A stretch of DNA of 64,000 bases, taken from assembly GCA_032718475.1 (NCBI GenBank), contig JAUCBJ010005741.1, positions 1 to 64,000 on the forward strand. The letters run 5' to 3'. Source of the DNA: Nemertoderma westbladi (taxonomy: Eukaryota > Xenacoelomorpha > Nemertodermatida > Nemertodermatidae). This document shows, one piece after another, positions 33,401-44,697 of the stretch (positions within the stretch are counted from its first letter, which is position 1; each line of letters starts with the position of its first letter). The notes below the pieces were generated by a model that worked only from the letters and a program-made list of their open reading frames with translations, did not search any database and was not told the origin of the DNA. Made by a program: the position numbers and the translations under genes.

Positions 33401-33629
33401 AGTTCTTGCAACAAACATAATTGACGTAAAATGACGTCCACATACCTGTTGAGGTGTAAAAATAGACGTCAAATGCTTATAGCCCCCCCCCCCCCCCCCC
33501 CCCCGCAATACGCTGCGCTTGCTCGGTACATATAAATACACTCTCGGGGCACTGGGGCAGCGCCCTCAGACGAAAAGATAAACTTCACAATTTGTCGGCA
33601 CCAAAGAAATTTAATTCCTGGATCCGCCC

Positions 33630-34407
33630 CTGCAGGTACTGGTACACTGTATGCAGTGTTGCAGGTACTTACTGGTTCACAGTATGCAGTGTTACAGGTA
33701 CTGGTTCACAGTCACAGTATGCACGCAGTGTTACAGGTACTGGTTCACTGTATGCAGTGTTACTGGTACACTGTATGCAGTGTTACTGGTACACTGTATG
33801 CAGTGTTACTGGTATTGTATGCAGTGTTACAGCTACAGCTACAGGTACTGGAATACTGTATGCAGTGTTACTGGTACTGGCTGACTGGTTCACAGTATGC
33901 AGTGTTACAGGTACTGGTTTACAGTATGCAGTGTTACGTACTGGTTCACAGTATGCAGTGTTACTGGTACACTGTATGCAGTGTTACAGGTACTGGTTCA
34001 CTGTATGCAGTGTTACAGGTACAGTACTGGGACACTGTATGAAGTATTACTGGTACTGGTTCACAGTATGCAGTGTTACAGGTACTGGTTCAGTGTATGC
34101 AGTGTTACTGCGGTACAGTAGATAGATAGATTTATTTATACATATTATGTAAAAACTGTGTTACTGGTACTGGCTGACTGGTTCACAGTATACAGTGTTA
34201 CAGGTACTGGTTTACAGTATGCAGTGTTACGTACTGGTTCACAGTATGCAGTGTTACTGGTACACTGTATGCAGTGTTACAGGTACTGGTTCACTGTATG
34301 CAGTGTTACAGGTACAGTACTGGGACACTGTATGAAGTATTACTGGTACTGGTTCACAGTATGCAGTGTTACAGGTACTGGTTCAGTGTATGCAGTGTTA
34401 TTGCGGT
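33630..34407. repeat. GCAGTGTTAC minisatellite (23-29-bp units), left part
   Basis: Units such as GTATGCAGTGTTACAGG followed by TACTGGTTCACA (29 bp), or shorter 23-bp forms. The stretch 33868-34160 is repeated at 34161-34453, an offset of 293 bp. The repeat includes 40-odd bp of the adjacent LINE's 3' end. The array resumes at 38129 beyond the LINE. Confidence 0.93.
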
Positions 34408-37400
34408 ACAGTAGATAGATAGATTTATTTATACATATTATGTAAAAACAATAACAAATACACCAAACAATGTACCGGTATAAAGGTATTGTCCAACATA
34501 ACATATAGGATTTGCAGCTTATTTCCAAGGGGGTCCTTTTATGTTACTTATGGTTACAAATACAATATTACACTACTGTACGCTAACCTAAAACCAATAT
34601 AAAACGTAATTACACTATGTACATGTACAACGAGAGCGTGACAATGCCCGACTCAACGATAAATATGTAATGTACAGAACAATTTAATATAAAACGTAAT
34701 TACAGTATAAATAGTAAATAATTAATAAACTAATAACTTACTGTAGGACTTTTGTACCTATTTTTACATTGCACACGGAGGTGAGATTTAACTGCAGTGT
34801 AAAAGCTTTTGCGGACATAACAAGTCATTTTTCTCCGCAATGTACCGTGTAGGTGCTTTAGCGGAGATAACAAGCCATTTTCTGCCGCAATGCGCCTAAT
34901 ACTCTAAAAGACTGGAACTCAGATGACGAAATCTGTCAGCTGATTTACTGTAAACGTGGAACCTCTCTTTGTTCGGCTCAACCAATCAGAGTGATTTTCA
35001 TTTTGTGTTGGACAAGGGCCTATGTAAAACCGTGCAATGCATTACGGTCTTTGTTTACCTTTTTGAGCGAGAGAACTGCTTGGAAATCTTCTGTTACTTC
35101 TGTTGTGGAAGTTTCAGACTTTGCCTAAAGATCTGATGGCTTTGATTACGGAACGTAAATCTATTATCTGGCCACCAACTGACTGATGCATTACGACTTT
35201 TCACCGCATTATTTACTTCTGTTTACTGTCTGTTATTAATGATTGTATATTGTTGGATATGTTGTTATATTTGGAGAATACCGATAAATAATCATAAAAC
35301 CCCAATCTTCTTGATTACTGAAGGTAAGAGGACAGTTTACCGGTAGCAACTGCGACTTAAATTATAGTGGTTTTTGTGTGAATTAAATGCTATTTCATAA
35401 TCCCTACAAGTGTCAGTTGCGATCTTCTTTATATATGATCAAATTCAGTGACGGTCGGCAGATCAGTGTGCAGTAGTGTGAAGTAGTGTGACAGATAATA
35501 AAGCATCTCCAAAAGAATGCGCTATTTACGAAACTCAGTAGCCATCTAGTTGTGTTTAGTATAAGTCATAACTCTGCTTTTATACTTAAAGCGCCACGTC
35601 CTAAAGGAACTGTTAATATTTCCCCGAAAGTAAATATATTTGTCAGAGATTATATAGTAACGATCAATCGAATAATACAGTAGGTCTACACCGCAATAAC
35701 GTCAAAGCACCCGAATCCAGTCTCCCTTAACCGTGGGTGAATGATCGCGCACAGACTGGCTTCGGCAGATGTAACTTCAGTACATTAAATAATTGGTCTA
35801 GGCTAAAGTCGATTTATAAACAAGAAGACAACTAAAATTGGCAGGTTAAACTGCTAAAGGTCTAAAAGCGCGAACATGCAGAATTAAAAGAATGTTGATT
35901 ATCTGGGTTTTTAATTTCATTAGGCAGAGCGTTCCAATTTTTAATGCCGTTAAAAAAGAAAGTATCAGATTCAAAGGATTTACATTTCGGGAGGTAGAAG
36001 TTTGAAGCACTAGCTCTGGTACTGTAAGAGTGTGTATCGCGTACTCTGTTGAATTTTTGTTTTAGGTAATTGGGACACTTACCATTATACACTTTATGCA
36101 CATGGTTTAAGGCGTAGCTGCTTAACTCTACTATCTACGGTAAGTAGTCTAGATTCAGAAAAGTCATCTGGAGTTAGGTGGTGCCTAGGTTTGTAGTCTT
36201 TAATGAATCGTACTACTTTATTCTGAGCTACTTGTAATTTACATTTAAGCTGTTTGGTTAAGCCTTCATACCAAGAAGAGCACGCATAGTCCATGTGACA
36301 CTATTAAAAAAGAGCAAAGTAACTTGCGGGAGTCGGTGTTTAAACTATTTTTATTTCTGTATAGAAACCTAAGCCTACTGTTAACTTTCGAGAAAATGTT
36401 TTTCACTGTGCTTTCTCCGGATAAGCAGTTATCCAATGTGGCGCCTAAATATTTAACTTCCTTTTTATTTTCAATCGTATGTCCATTACTAGTGACTTCA
36501 AACTTACTGTAGTTACCTTCTTTAACTTTATTTTGGAACCAAACAAAATACTTTCAGTCTTACCGTAGTGAATGGATAGCTTATTATCAACCAACCACTC
36601 ATTACAGGATTCTAGAACTGCACTTAACTTTTGGGAAATATGGATAGGATCTTTATGAGAGAAAATAAGAGCACTGTCGTCGGCATATAAAATGAGTTTA
36701 AAATCGGGATCCATACTACTTATCATATCATTTACATAACATACAAAAAGAAGAGGACCTAATATACTACCTTGCGGTACATCACAGGTAATCTCTTGTA
36801 CAGTAGACTGCGATTTGCAAATGACTATAGTTTGACCTCTGCCTGACAGGTAGGACTTGAACCAGTCTATAGAACCTACACCCATCAGGCCTAACTTACC
36901 AAGCAGAATTTCGTGATCTACAGTATCGAAAGCCTTTTGTAGGTCCAACATTACCATACCAGTATATAAACCCTTTGCGTTATTACATCTAATTGTATCA
37001 GTTAAGTTAATAAGGCAGGTGTCTGTAGAATATGATTTACGAAAACCGGACTGAAGTTCATAGATCAGATTTAGCCTTCTAAGATGTGCTTCCAGCTGTA
37101 GAAAAATAGAACGTTCTAGAATTTTAGATACAATACTTAAGATACTAACAGGTCTGTAATTACAGGGTTCTACTTTACTATTCTTTTTATACAGAGGAAC
37201 AACCTTAGCTAATTTCAGTTCGTCTGGTACTACATTATCTACGATAGAGTAATTAATAATAAAAGTAATAGGCACTTTAAGTACTTCAGCACCATCCTTA
37301 AGAAAACGGGCAGGTATTAGGTCTAGACCGGTACTTTTTGAGGCTGATAGGCTAAGTAGATTTTGAAAAACGAAATCCTCAAAAACGGGTTTTAAAAATA

Positions 37401-38120
37401 ACTTTTCTGAATTTTATAACTTTTCTAAATAAAAATTATTTAGAGTTTCGGACCCTATACTATATTTATTACTTGATAACGGTAACTTCTTAACTAAATT
37501 AGAGGCAACATTAGTGAAATAATTATTAAATAAATTACTAACTAGAGTATGATCATGAATCAGCTCACCGTTATCTTGCAGAACAATATTCGATTTAGAT
37601 TTAAGGTTTTTATAACCTAAAGATTTTAGGGTAGACCATAAACTTTTAGGATTATCTTTATTCTCACTTATTTTGTTGTAAAAATATTCAGATTTAGCTT
37701 TTTTTATTTCCCGTTGGACAAGGTTTCTAAATTTGCAGTAATTATTATAATCAGCTAAAACACGGTATTTCCTAAATTTATACAAATAGTTATCTCTTTC
37801 TCTGATATTACTAGAATACCCGAGGTCATCCAAGGCTCAGTGCGTTGTTTAAGACTAATTTTTTTAATTGGTGCTACAGTATTACAGTAAGTGCCTTTAG
37901 AAATATATCTTTAAAAACAGTGTACGCAAGGTTAATGTCAGCGGCCTTAAAACAGGGTTTCCAGTCAGAATTAACTAACAAACTTAAAAAGCCTTCCTTG
38001 CTGTAATTTTTCATAGACCTAACTGTTACTGTTTTATGATCCCCGAAGAAAGATTTTTGTGTCTTTCTTGTGAAAAAAACTATAAAATGATCGCTTAGAC
38101 CTATAGGTAAAACTGGATTC
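34408..38120 (-). mobile_element. CR1/L2-like (Jockey-group) LINE inserted in the minisatellite, 5'-truncated in the endonuclease
   Basis: A minus-strand element of 3.7 kb. Its 5' end lies in the end of an APE-type endonuclease (PIGLSDHFIV, 38122-37874 frame). A linker frame follows at 37833-37414, then reverse transcriptase at 37275-36445 with NYRPVSILS, LDLQKAFDTVDH, VPQGSILGPLLF and the catalytic YADDSALI. C-terminal pieces lie at 36294-36094 and 36101-35862. The 3' end carries AATAAA followed by CTATCTATCTA. The flanking 8-bp target duplication ATTGCGGT is at 34400-34407 and 38121-38128. Frameshifts near 37400 and 36100 make it inactive. The 1.4-kb stretch 34408-35861 is non-coding and taken as 3' UTR. 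Confidence 0.9.
36445..37275 (-). pseudogene. Reverse transcriptase domain of the CR1/L2-like LINE
   Basis: 276 codons covering RT motifs 1-7: KVVPLYKK, NYRPVSILS, QSGFRKSYSTDT, DLQKAFDTVDH, VPQGSILGPLLF and YADDSALIFSH. Both catalytic aspartates are intact. The flanking parts of the polyprotein are in other frames, so this is a relic of a once active element. Confidence 0.92.
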
Positions 38121-38128
38121 ATTGCGGT

Positions 38129-39030
38129 GCACTGTGCAGTGTTACACGTACTGGTACACTGTATGCAGTGTTACACGTACTGGTACACTGTATGCAGTGT
38201 TACACGTACTGGTACACTGTATGCAGTGTGTTACAGGTAATGGTACAATGTATGAAGTATTCCGGGTACTGGTTCACAGTATGCAGTGTTACAGGTACTG
38301 GTTCACTGTATGCAGTGTTACTGGTACTATACTGTATGTAGTGCTACAGGTACTGACTGGTACACTCTATGCAGTGTTACAGGTACTGGTACACTGTATT
38401 CAGTGTTACAGGTACAAGCAAAGCAAACAGTCGGCCGAAGCCGGAGGCGACCCGAAGGCTCCTCTTTCGATAGCTGCTACCCGAGGGTAGGGGTGGGCGC
38501 TACTCCTATCCCAAGATTTTACAGGTTTTACAGCTTTTACAGTTACAGGTACGGGTACACTGTATTCAGTGTTACTGGTACTATACTGTATGTAGTGTTA
38601 CAGGTACTTACTGGTACACTCTATGCAGTGTTACAGGTACTGGTACAGTGTATGCAGTGTTACAGGTACAAGCAAAGCAAACAGTCGGCCGAAGCCGGAG
38701 GCGACCCGAAGGCTCCTCTTTCGATAGCTGCTACCCGAGGGTAGGGGTGGGCGCTACTCCTATCCCAAGATTTTACAGGTTTTACAGCTTTTACAGTTAC
38801 AGGTACTGGTTCACTGTATGCAGTGTTACTGGTACTATACTGTATGTAGTGCTACAGGTACTTACTGGTACACTCTATGCAGCGTTACAGGTACTGGTAC
38901 AGTGTATGCAGTAGTGTTACATGTACTGGTACACTGTATTCAGTGTTACAGGTACGGGTACACTGTATTCAGTGTTACAGGTACGGGTACACTGTATTCA
39001 GTGATACAGGTACTGGTACCCAATATGCAG
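38129..39030. repeat. GCAGTGTTAC minisatellite, right part, with a duplicated GC-rich module
   Basis: Same family as 33630-34407: GTATGCAGTGTTACACG followed by TACTGGTACACT and relatives. A GC-rich segment of about 140 bp that is not made of the unit (AGTCGGCCGAAGCCGGAGG...) occurs at 38414-38555 and identically at 38668-38809, an offset of 254 bp. Confidence 0.92.
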
Positions 39031-39384
39031 TAGTGCAATAGCTTTTTTTTCACTTGTGTCATCTTGATATATAATTAATTATAAACAATTTATGAATCTC
39101 AGTATCAGTAGGAAAAAATAATGTTTAGTTTCGGTGTAAGTACAGTATACCATTTAATATATTTACCGCTGCGCTGACGGTCTAAATAGCCGTATTAGGT
39201 TAATGTTAACATTATTAACATTATTGAATATAATAATAATACATGTTTTACACTAATAATAACTCAATGCCCTCCACCTTAAGTTGTTATTTTGAAGAAC
39301 CTCATTGTTAGAGAGATGATAATCAGCAATCCGGTGGCCTTTCGCCCTGAAAACAAATAATAGTAAATGTATTTATTAAACGGC
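39031..39384. other. Non-coding spacer
   Basis: AT-rich; nothing is recognised. Confidence 0.5.
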
Positions 39385-40740
39385 TGCTGCAAAGATCACA
39401 ACACCAATCGTGCCAGTGGAGTGGATGGTGTCCCCCTGAGGTCTTTAAAATACGAGAGTGTCTGGAGCTCATTTACCCCAATATAATTGACATGACCTGA
39501 ACGAAGGGAGTTCCACAAGAAATGTGGAATCTCATTGATCGCGATTGCTGCAAAGCTATACAATAGAATTCTATTAAATCGCATAAGGGATCCATTCAGA
39601 GACTGCTACGTGGAAATCAGAATGGGTTCCGTAAAGGTCATGGGACCATTGAGCCCATTCTGGCACTTAGGTGGATAATTGAAGAGTTATCAAAAAAAGA
39701 AAGAAAGGCATCTGGCTGTTATCTTTGTTGACTTCTTCAAGGACTTTGATTCAGTCTCTCGCTCACGTATGTTAAGCATACTTTCATTATATGGGATTCC
39801 TGCTGAGATTATTGCAGCCATCAGATCAGTATACGATGGTTCGACAACATTTGTGTCTACTGTTGACGGTGACACAGAACCATTTGAAGTATTATGGGGC
39901 GTCCTCCAGGGAGACACACTTGCACCATTTTGTTCATAATTGTGGCTGACGATGTTCTACGCATGGCCTTAGCTCATCATAATGGCGATGGGTTTATGTT
40001 AGATCATCGTAATGACGATTGTCTAGACTTTGCTGATGACTTAGGAGTACTCTCAGAATCAATAGAGTGAGCCCAATGGCTCATCAGCTCATTAGAACAG
40101 GCTGCTTCTAGTGTTGGTCTTTTTGTTAACTCCAAAAAGACCAAAACTTTGACAGTTAACTTCGAAAGTCCTCAGAAGTACCTGATCGAATGAGCATAAG
40201 CTTAAAGGATTCTATGATTGAGCATATGGACATCTTCTGTTACCTGGAATCATGGATCCATAAGTCAGTACCTTAAAATACGTAAGGCAAATGCATGGGA
40301 AGCATTCCAGCTTTCCTCTTTCATCTTTCATTATTGAAAGCAGCAGTAGTTCCAGTACTCCTCTATGGGAGTCCATGCTGGGCTCTAACTGCTGAGGACA
40401 CCAAATCCCTGGATGGCACATTCACAAGAATACTACGCAGGGTTCACTATGTCAACTACAATGCACGCATTTCCAATCAGACACTATATAACATGATGTC
40501 TCATTGGAACGCCCAAGCTTGACACTTTAACAAAGCCACCTCCTCTTCGCATGACATTGTTTTCGCCGTGAGGACCAGCCTGTGCACAATCTTGTGCTTT
40601 GGCGGCCCCATGAAGAAAATAAGCATGGTGGATAGAAATGACTTCCCTAAGACGCCTAAAGGACACTGGCCTTGAAGATGCGGATGATCTTGCAAATGTC
40701 ATGGGTGATAGGGAGTTGTGGTGTGGTGGTGCAACTTTGT
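39385..40740 (+). mobile_element. Second degenerate LINE, plus strand
   Basis: RT fragments in broken frames: NRASGVDGVP at about 39402; a 39679-39939 frame with VIFVDFFKDFDSVSRSRML, LYGIPAEIIAAIRSVYDG and WGVLQGDTLAP; then FADDLGVLSES at about 40028. A C-terminal part has LLYGSPCWAL and ILRRV (40295-40522). The tail matches the minus-strand fragment at 19333-19512. Its domain order resembles the LINE at 19540-21592. Several stops and frameshifts show it is dead. Confidence 0.87.
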
Positions 40741-40902
40741 TGATAAGCCGACCTAGCATTCTTACTAAATGCTGCATTGGAGCATGTCAATTGCGGATTG
40801 CATGGTGGGGGCAAAATATTTTTATTAAGCTGGCATAGCATCTCAATATTCAACTGCAATGCAGCAATGCGCTATAGTTGTACAGTAGTAATTAGGCCCG
40901 TT

Positions 40903-41169
40903 TCAGTTACACGTACAGGAGGACCTAACAATTCTCATAGGCATTTTCCATTTCTCAGTAATATTATTAGGCCTACCTATAAAAAAGTTGTTAATACTTA
41001 CATTGAAACAAATCGGGAAGCTATTAGTGTTAAGCATCATGGGTATGTTATGGTTTTCTGCTCGTTTTATGTTGAGGTCATTGCTACGTATTGGTAGATT
41101 CTGGTCGCTATTGGCAGCAACGGTCAGTGTAACTAACAACAATAGCATAAACCAATTCATATTACTCAT
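40903..41169 (-). CDS. Candidate secreted peptide precursor (88-residue ORF or first exon)
   Basis: It begins MSNMNWFMLLLLVTLTVAAN, a strong signal peptide with h-region LLLLVTLTVA and a likely cleavage after AAN-S. A short propeptide ends in the dibasic IKR, followed by AENHNIPMM. After codon 56 (...FPICFN) the minus strand reads GTAAGTATT, a consensus splice donor in phase 0 at 41001. The real product may therefore be an exon of 56 codons joined to an exon I cannot find. Read through, the ORF ends CTCN and stop, with NVS and NIT sequons. Layout resembles neuropeptide or toxin-like secreted precursors, but there is no recognised family and no homology claim. Confidence 0.35.
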   Translation of the reverse strand: MSNMNWFMLLLLVTLTVAANSDQNLPIRSNDLNIKRAENHNIPMMLNTNSFPICFNVSINNFFIGRPNNITEKWKMPMRIVRSSCTCN

Positions 41170-41827
41170 TTTTCTGGAGTGGAAAGATAATTATATGATA
41201 TTATATAACAACAGCTAATAATACGTTTTTATTCAGAATAATAATATTATAGGTGCGTTTATTACTGCAGTACTTTCTTTCGCTATTTCTATTTAAGCAA
41301 TACCACAATTAAAATCATAGTTTTTAAGACAATTTTCAGAAAATAAGCTTTTTTATGTTACTTTGTAATGTTTCAAATTTGGAATAATACTACATTTTAT
41401 GAGATTATTCAATTATTAATTATAACTCTCATTATTTCTCACAAGTTTATTAGGAAGTCGATAATTCTGTTTCCAAACATTTTAAATTAATTTAGTTGTG
41501 CAAGTGGTCAGCGGACAGTGAGAAGCAGACAGAGCCTGCTGTTTCATTTCTAATCTTTCAATACATTCATTTCGCCGTTTATCGAAGAATCAATAATTTT
41601 GGTCTTCACAATCTGTCAATCAAATATAATTAACTTTTGTTGTAGTTTTGAGTTTAAAGTAGCAAATTTAACACAATAATTAATGACTTTACGTTCATAG
41701 CAAATTCATTAATTATTAAAACCGACGATTTTCCGACTACTGGCAACTGGTACTCTGACCACATATCCTTGGCGACAACGTAAACGTCTACCGACACTAA
41801 CCAGGAAGCGAAGTGTAAATTAATCAA
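41170..41827. other. Non-coding AT-rich spacer
   Basis: Nothing is recognised. It would contain the promoter of the minus-strand ORF at 41169 if that gene is real. Confidence 0.5.
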
Positions 41828-42010
41828 TAACGGAAAAACTACTAACTTATTGTTTATTCGGGTCGAGGCCCGACTGCTGCAGTAATTTTTTGAGAATAAT
41901 ATTAAGTAAAAGTTTCATCTGATATTATCAAGTGTGTTTTCGTAGTAAGATCCGTTGTGTAACGCATTTCATTCCTGCATACCCCGATAGAAAAGCTATG
42001 AGGGCTAGTC
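41828..42010. repeat. Linker copy 1 of the 42-bp macro-array
   Basis: A non-minisatellite segment of about 185 bp with a TCGGG-TCGAGG-CCCGA hairpin and ending AGGGCTAGTCATTG. It recurs at 44509-44697 and 60794-60982, and each copy precedes a block of 42-bp units. Confidence 0.93.
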
Positions 42011-44508
42011 ATTGCTGGACTCCTCACACACAGAAACTTGTTTCTGAAACTGTTGCTGGACTCTTCACACACAGAAACTTGTTTCTGGAAATTGTTGCTG
42101 GACTCCTCACATACAGAAACTTGTTTCTGCAACTTGTTGCTGGACTCCTCACACACAGAAACTTGTTTCTGCAACTTGTTGTTGGACTCCTCACATACAG
42201 AAACTTGTTTCTGGAACTTGTTGCTGGACTCTTCACACACAGAAACTTGTTTCTGAAACTGTTGTTGGACTCTTCACACACAGAAACTTGTTTCTGCTAC
42301 TTGTTGCTGGACTCTTCACACACAGAAACTTGTTTCTGGAAATTGTTGCTGGACTCCTCACATACAGAAACTTGTTTCTGCAACTTGTTGCTGGACTCCT
42401 CACACACAGAAACTTGTTTCTGCAACTTGTTGTTGGACTCCTCACATACAGAAACTTGTTTCTGGAACTTGTTGCTGGACTCTTCACACACAGAAACTTG
42501 TTTCTGAAACTGTTGTTGGACTCTTCACACACAGAAACTTGTTTCTGCTACTTGTTGCTGGACTCTTCACACACAGAAACTTGTTTCTGGAAATTGTTGC
42601 TGGACTCCTCACATACAGAAACTTGTTTCTGCTACTTGTTGCTGGACTCTTCACACACAGAAACTTGTTTCTGGAAATTGTTGCTGGACTCCTCACATAC
42701 AGAAACTTGTTTCTGCAACTTGTTGCTGGACTCCTCACACACAGAAACTTGTTTCTGCAACTTGTTGTTGGACTCCTCACATACAGAAACTTGTTTCTGG
42801 AACTTGTTGCTGGACTCTTCACACACAGAAACTTGTTTCTGAAACTGTTGTTGGACTCTTCACACACAGAAACTTGTTTCTGCTACTTGTTGCTGGACTC
42901 TTCACACACAGAAACTTGTTTCTGGAAATTGTTGCTGGACTCCTCACATACAGAAACTTGTTTCTGCAACTTGTTGCTGGACTCTTCACATACAGAAACT
43001 TGTTTCTGCAACTTGTTGTTGGACTCTTCACACACAGAAACTTGTTTCTGAAACTGTTGCTGGACTCTTCACACACAGAAACTTGTTTCTGCTACTTGTT
43101 GCTGGACTCTTCACACACAGAAACTTGTTTCTGGAAATTGTTGCTGGACTCCTCACATACAGAAACTTGTTTCTGCACCTTGTTGCTGGACTCTTCACAT
43201 ACAGAAACTTGTTTCTGAAACTGTTGTTGGACTCTTCACACACAGAAACTTGTTTCTGCTACTTGTTGCTGGACTCTTCACACACAGAAACTTGTTTCTG
43301 AAACTGTTGTTGGACTCTTCACACACAGAAACTTGTTTCTGAAACTGTTGTTGGACTCTTCACACACAGAAACTTGTTTCTGCTACTTGTTGCTGGACTC
43401 TTCACACACAGAAACTTGTTTCTGGAAATTGTTGCTGGACTCCTCACATACAGAAACTTGTTTCTGCACCTTGTTGCTGGACTCTTCACATACAGAAACT
43501 TGTTTCTGCAACTTGTTGTTGGACTCTTCACACACAGAAACTTGTTTCTGCAAACTTGTTTGCTTGGACTCTTCACACACAGAAACTTGTTTCTGAAACT
43601 GTTGCTGGACTCCTCACACACAGAAACTTGTTTCTGCTACTTGTTGCTGGACTCTTCACACACAGAAACTTGTTTCTGCAACTTGTTGCTGGACTCTTCA
43701 CACACAGAAACTTGTTTCTGCAACTTGTTGCTGGACTCCTCACATACAGAAACTTGTTTCTGCAACTTGTTGCTGGACTCCTCACACACAGAAACTTGTT
43801 TCTGCTACTTGTTGCTGGACTCTTCACACACAGAAACTTGTTTCTGGAACTTGTTGCTGGACTCCTCACATACAGAAACTTGTTTCTGGAAATTGTTGCT
43901 GGACTCTTCACACACAGAAACTTGTTTCTGCTACTTGTTGCTGGACTCTTCACACACAGAAACTTGTTTCTGGAACTTGTTGCTGGACTCCTCACATACA
44001 GAAACTTGTTTCTGCAACTTGTTGCTGGACTCTTCACACACAGAAACTTCTTTCTGCTACTTGTTGCTGGACTCTTCACACACAGAAACTTGTTTCTGGA
44101 AACTGTTGCTGGACTCCTCACATACAGAAACTTGTTTCTGGAAATTGTTGCTGGACTCCTCACATACAGAAACTTGTTTCTGCTACTTGTTGCTGGACTC
44201 TTCACACACAGAAACTTGTTTCTGGAACTTGTTGCTGGACTCCTCACACACAGAAACTTGTTTCTGGAACTTGTTACTGGACTCTTCACACACATGGACT
44301 CATCACACACAGTAACTTGTTTCTGCAACTTGTAGCCGGACTGACTCCTCAAACGCGGGAAACATGTTTCTGCAATTTGTTGCTGGACACTTCACACACA
44401 GAAACTTGTTTCTGCAACTTGTTGCTGGACTCCTCAAACGCGGGAAACATGTTTCTGCAACTTGTTGCTGGACTCTTCACACAAAAACATGTTTCTGCAA
44501 CTTGTTGC
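42011..44508. repeat. 42-bp macro-array, block A (2.5 kb)
   Basis: The unit is CTGGACTCNTCACACACAG followed by AAACTTGTTTCTGCAACTTGTTG, 42 bp. A 41-bp form has CTGAAACTGTTG, and other forms have GGAAC, GGAAAT or GCTAC. The block ends with a module containing CACATGGACTCATCACACAC, AGCCGGACTGACTCC and AAACGCGGGAAACATG. Open frames of hundreds of codons are artefacts of the 42-bp period. Confidence 0.96.
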
Positions 44509-44697
44509 AATAATGGAAAAACAACCAACTTATTGTTTATTCGGGTCGAGGCCCGACTGCTGCAGTAATTTTTTGAGAATAATATTAAGTAAAAGTTTCA
44601 TCTGATATTATCAAGTGTGTTTTCGTAGTAAGATCCGTTGTGTAACGCATTTCATTCCTGCATACCCCATTAGAAAAGCTATGAGGGCTAGTCATTG
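44509..44697. repeat. Linker copy 2
   Basis: Nearly identical to the linker at 41828. It differs by CCCATTAG against CCCGATAG and by an AATAATGG start. Confidence 0.93.

Larger units (their letters stand above)
32152..33482. mobile_element. Candidate non-autonomous DNA transposon: 10-bp TIRs, ACGT-rich ends, flanked by poly-C
   Basis: The left end CTATAAGCAT (32152-32161) and right end ATGCTTATAG (33473-33482) are perfect inverted repeats. C24 lies left (32129-32152) and C22 lies right (33483-33504). The outer 250-300 bp on both sides are packed with ACGT words (GACGTC, CACGTG, TTACGTCA), which looks like a set of subterminal binding sites. The middle holds a 30-bp minisatellite (32665-33110). 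No transposase is encoded. Confidence 0.6.
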
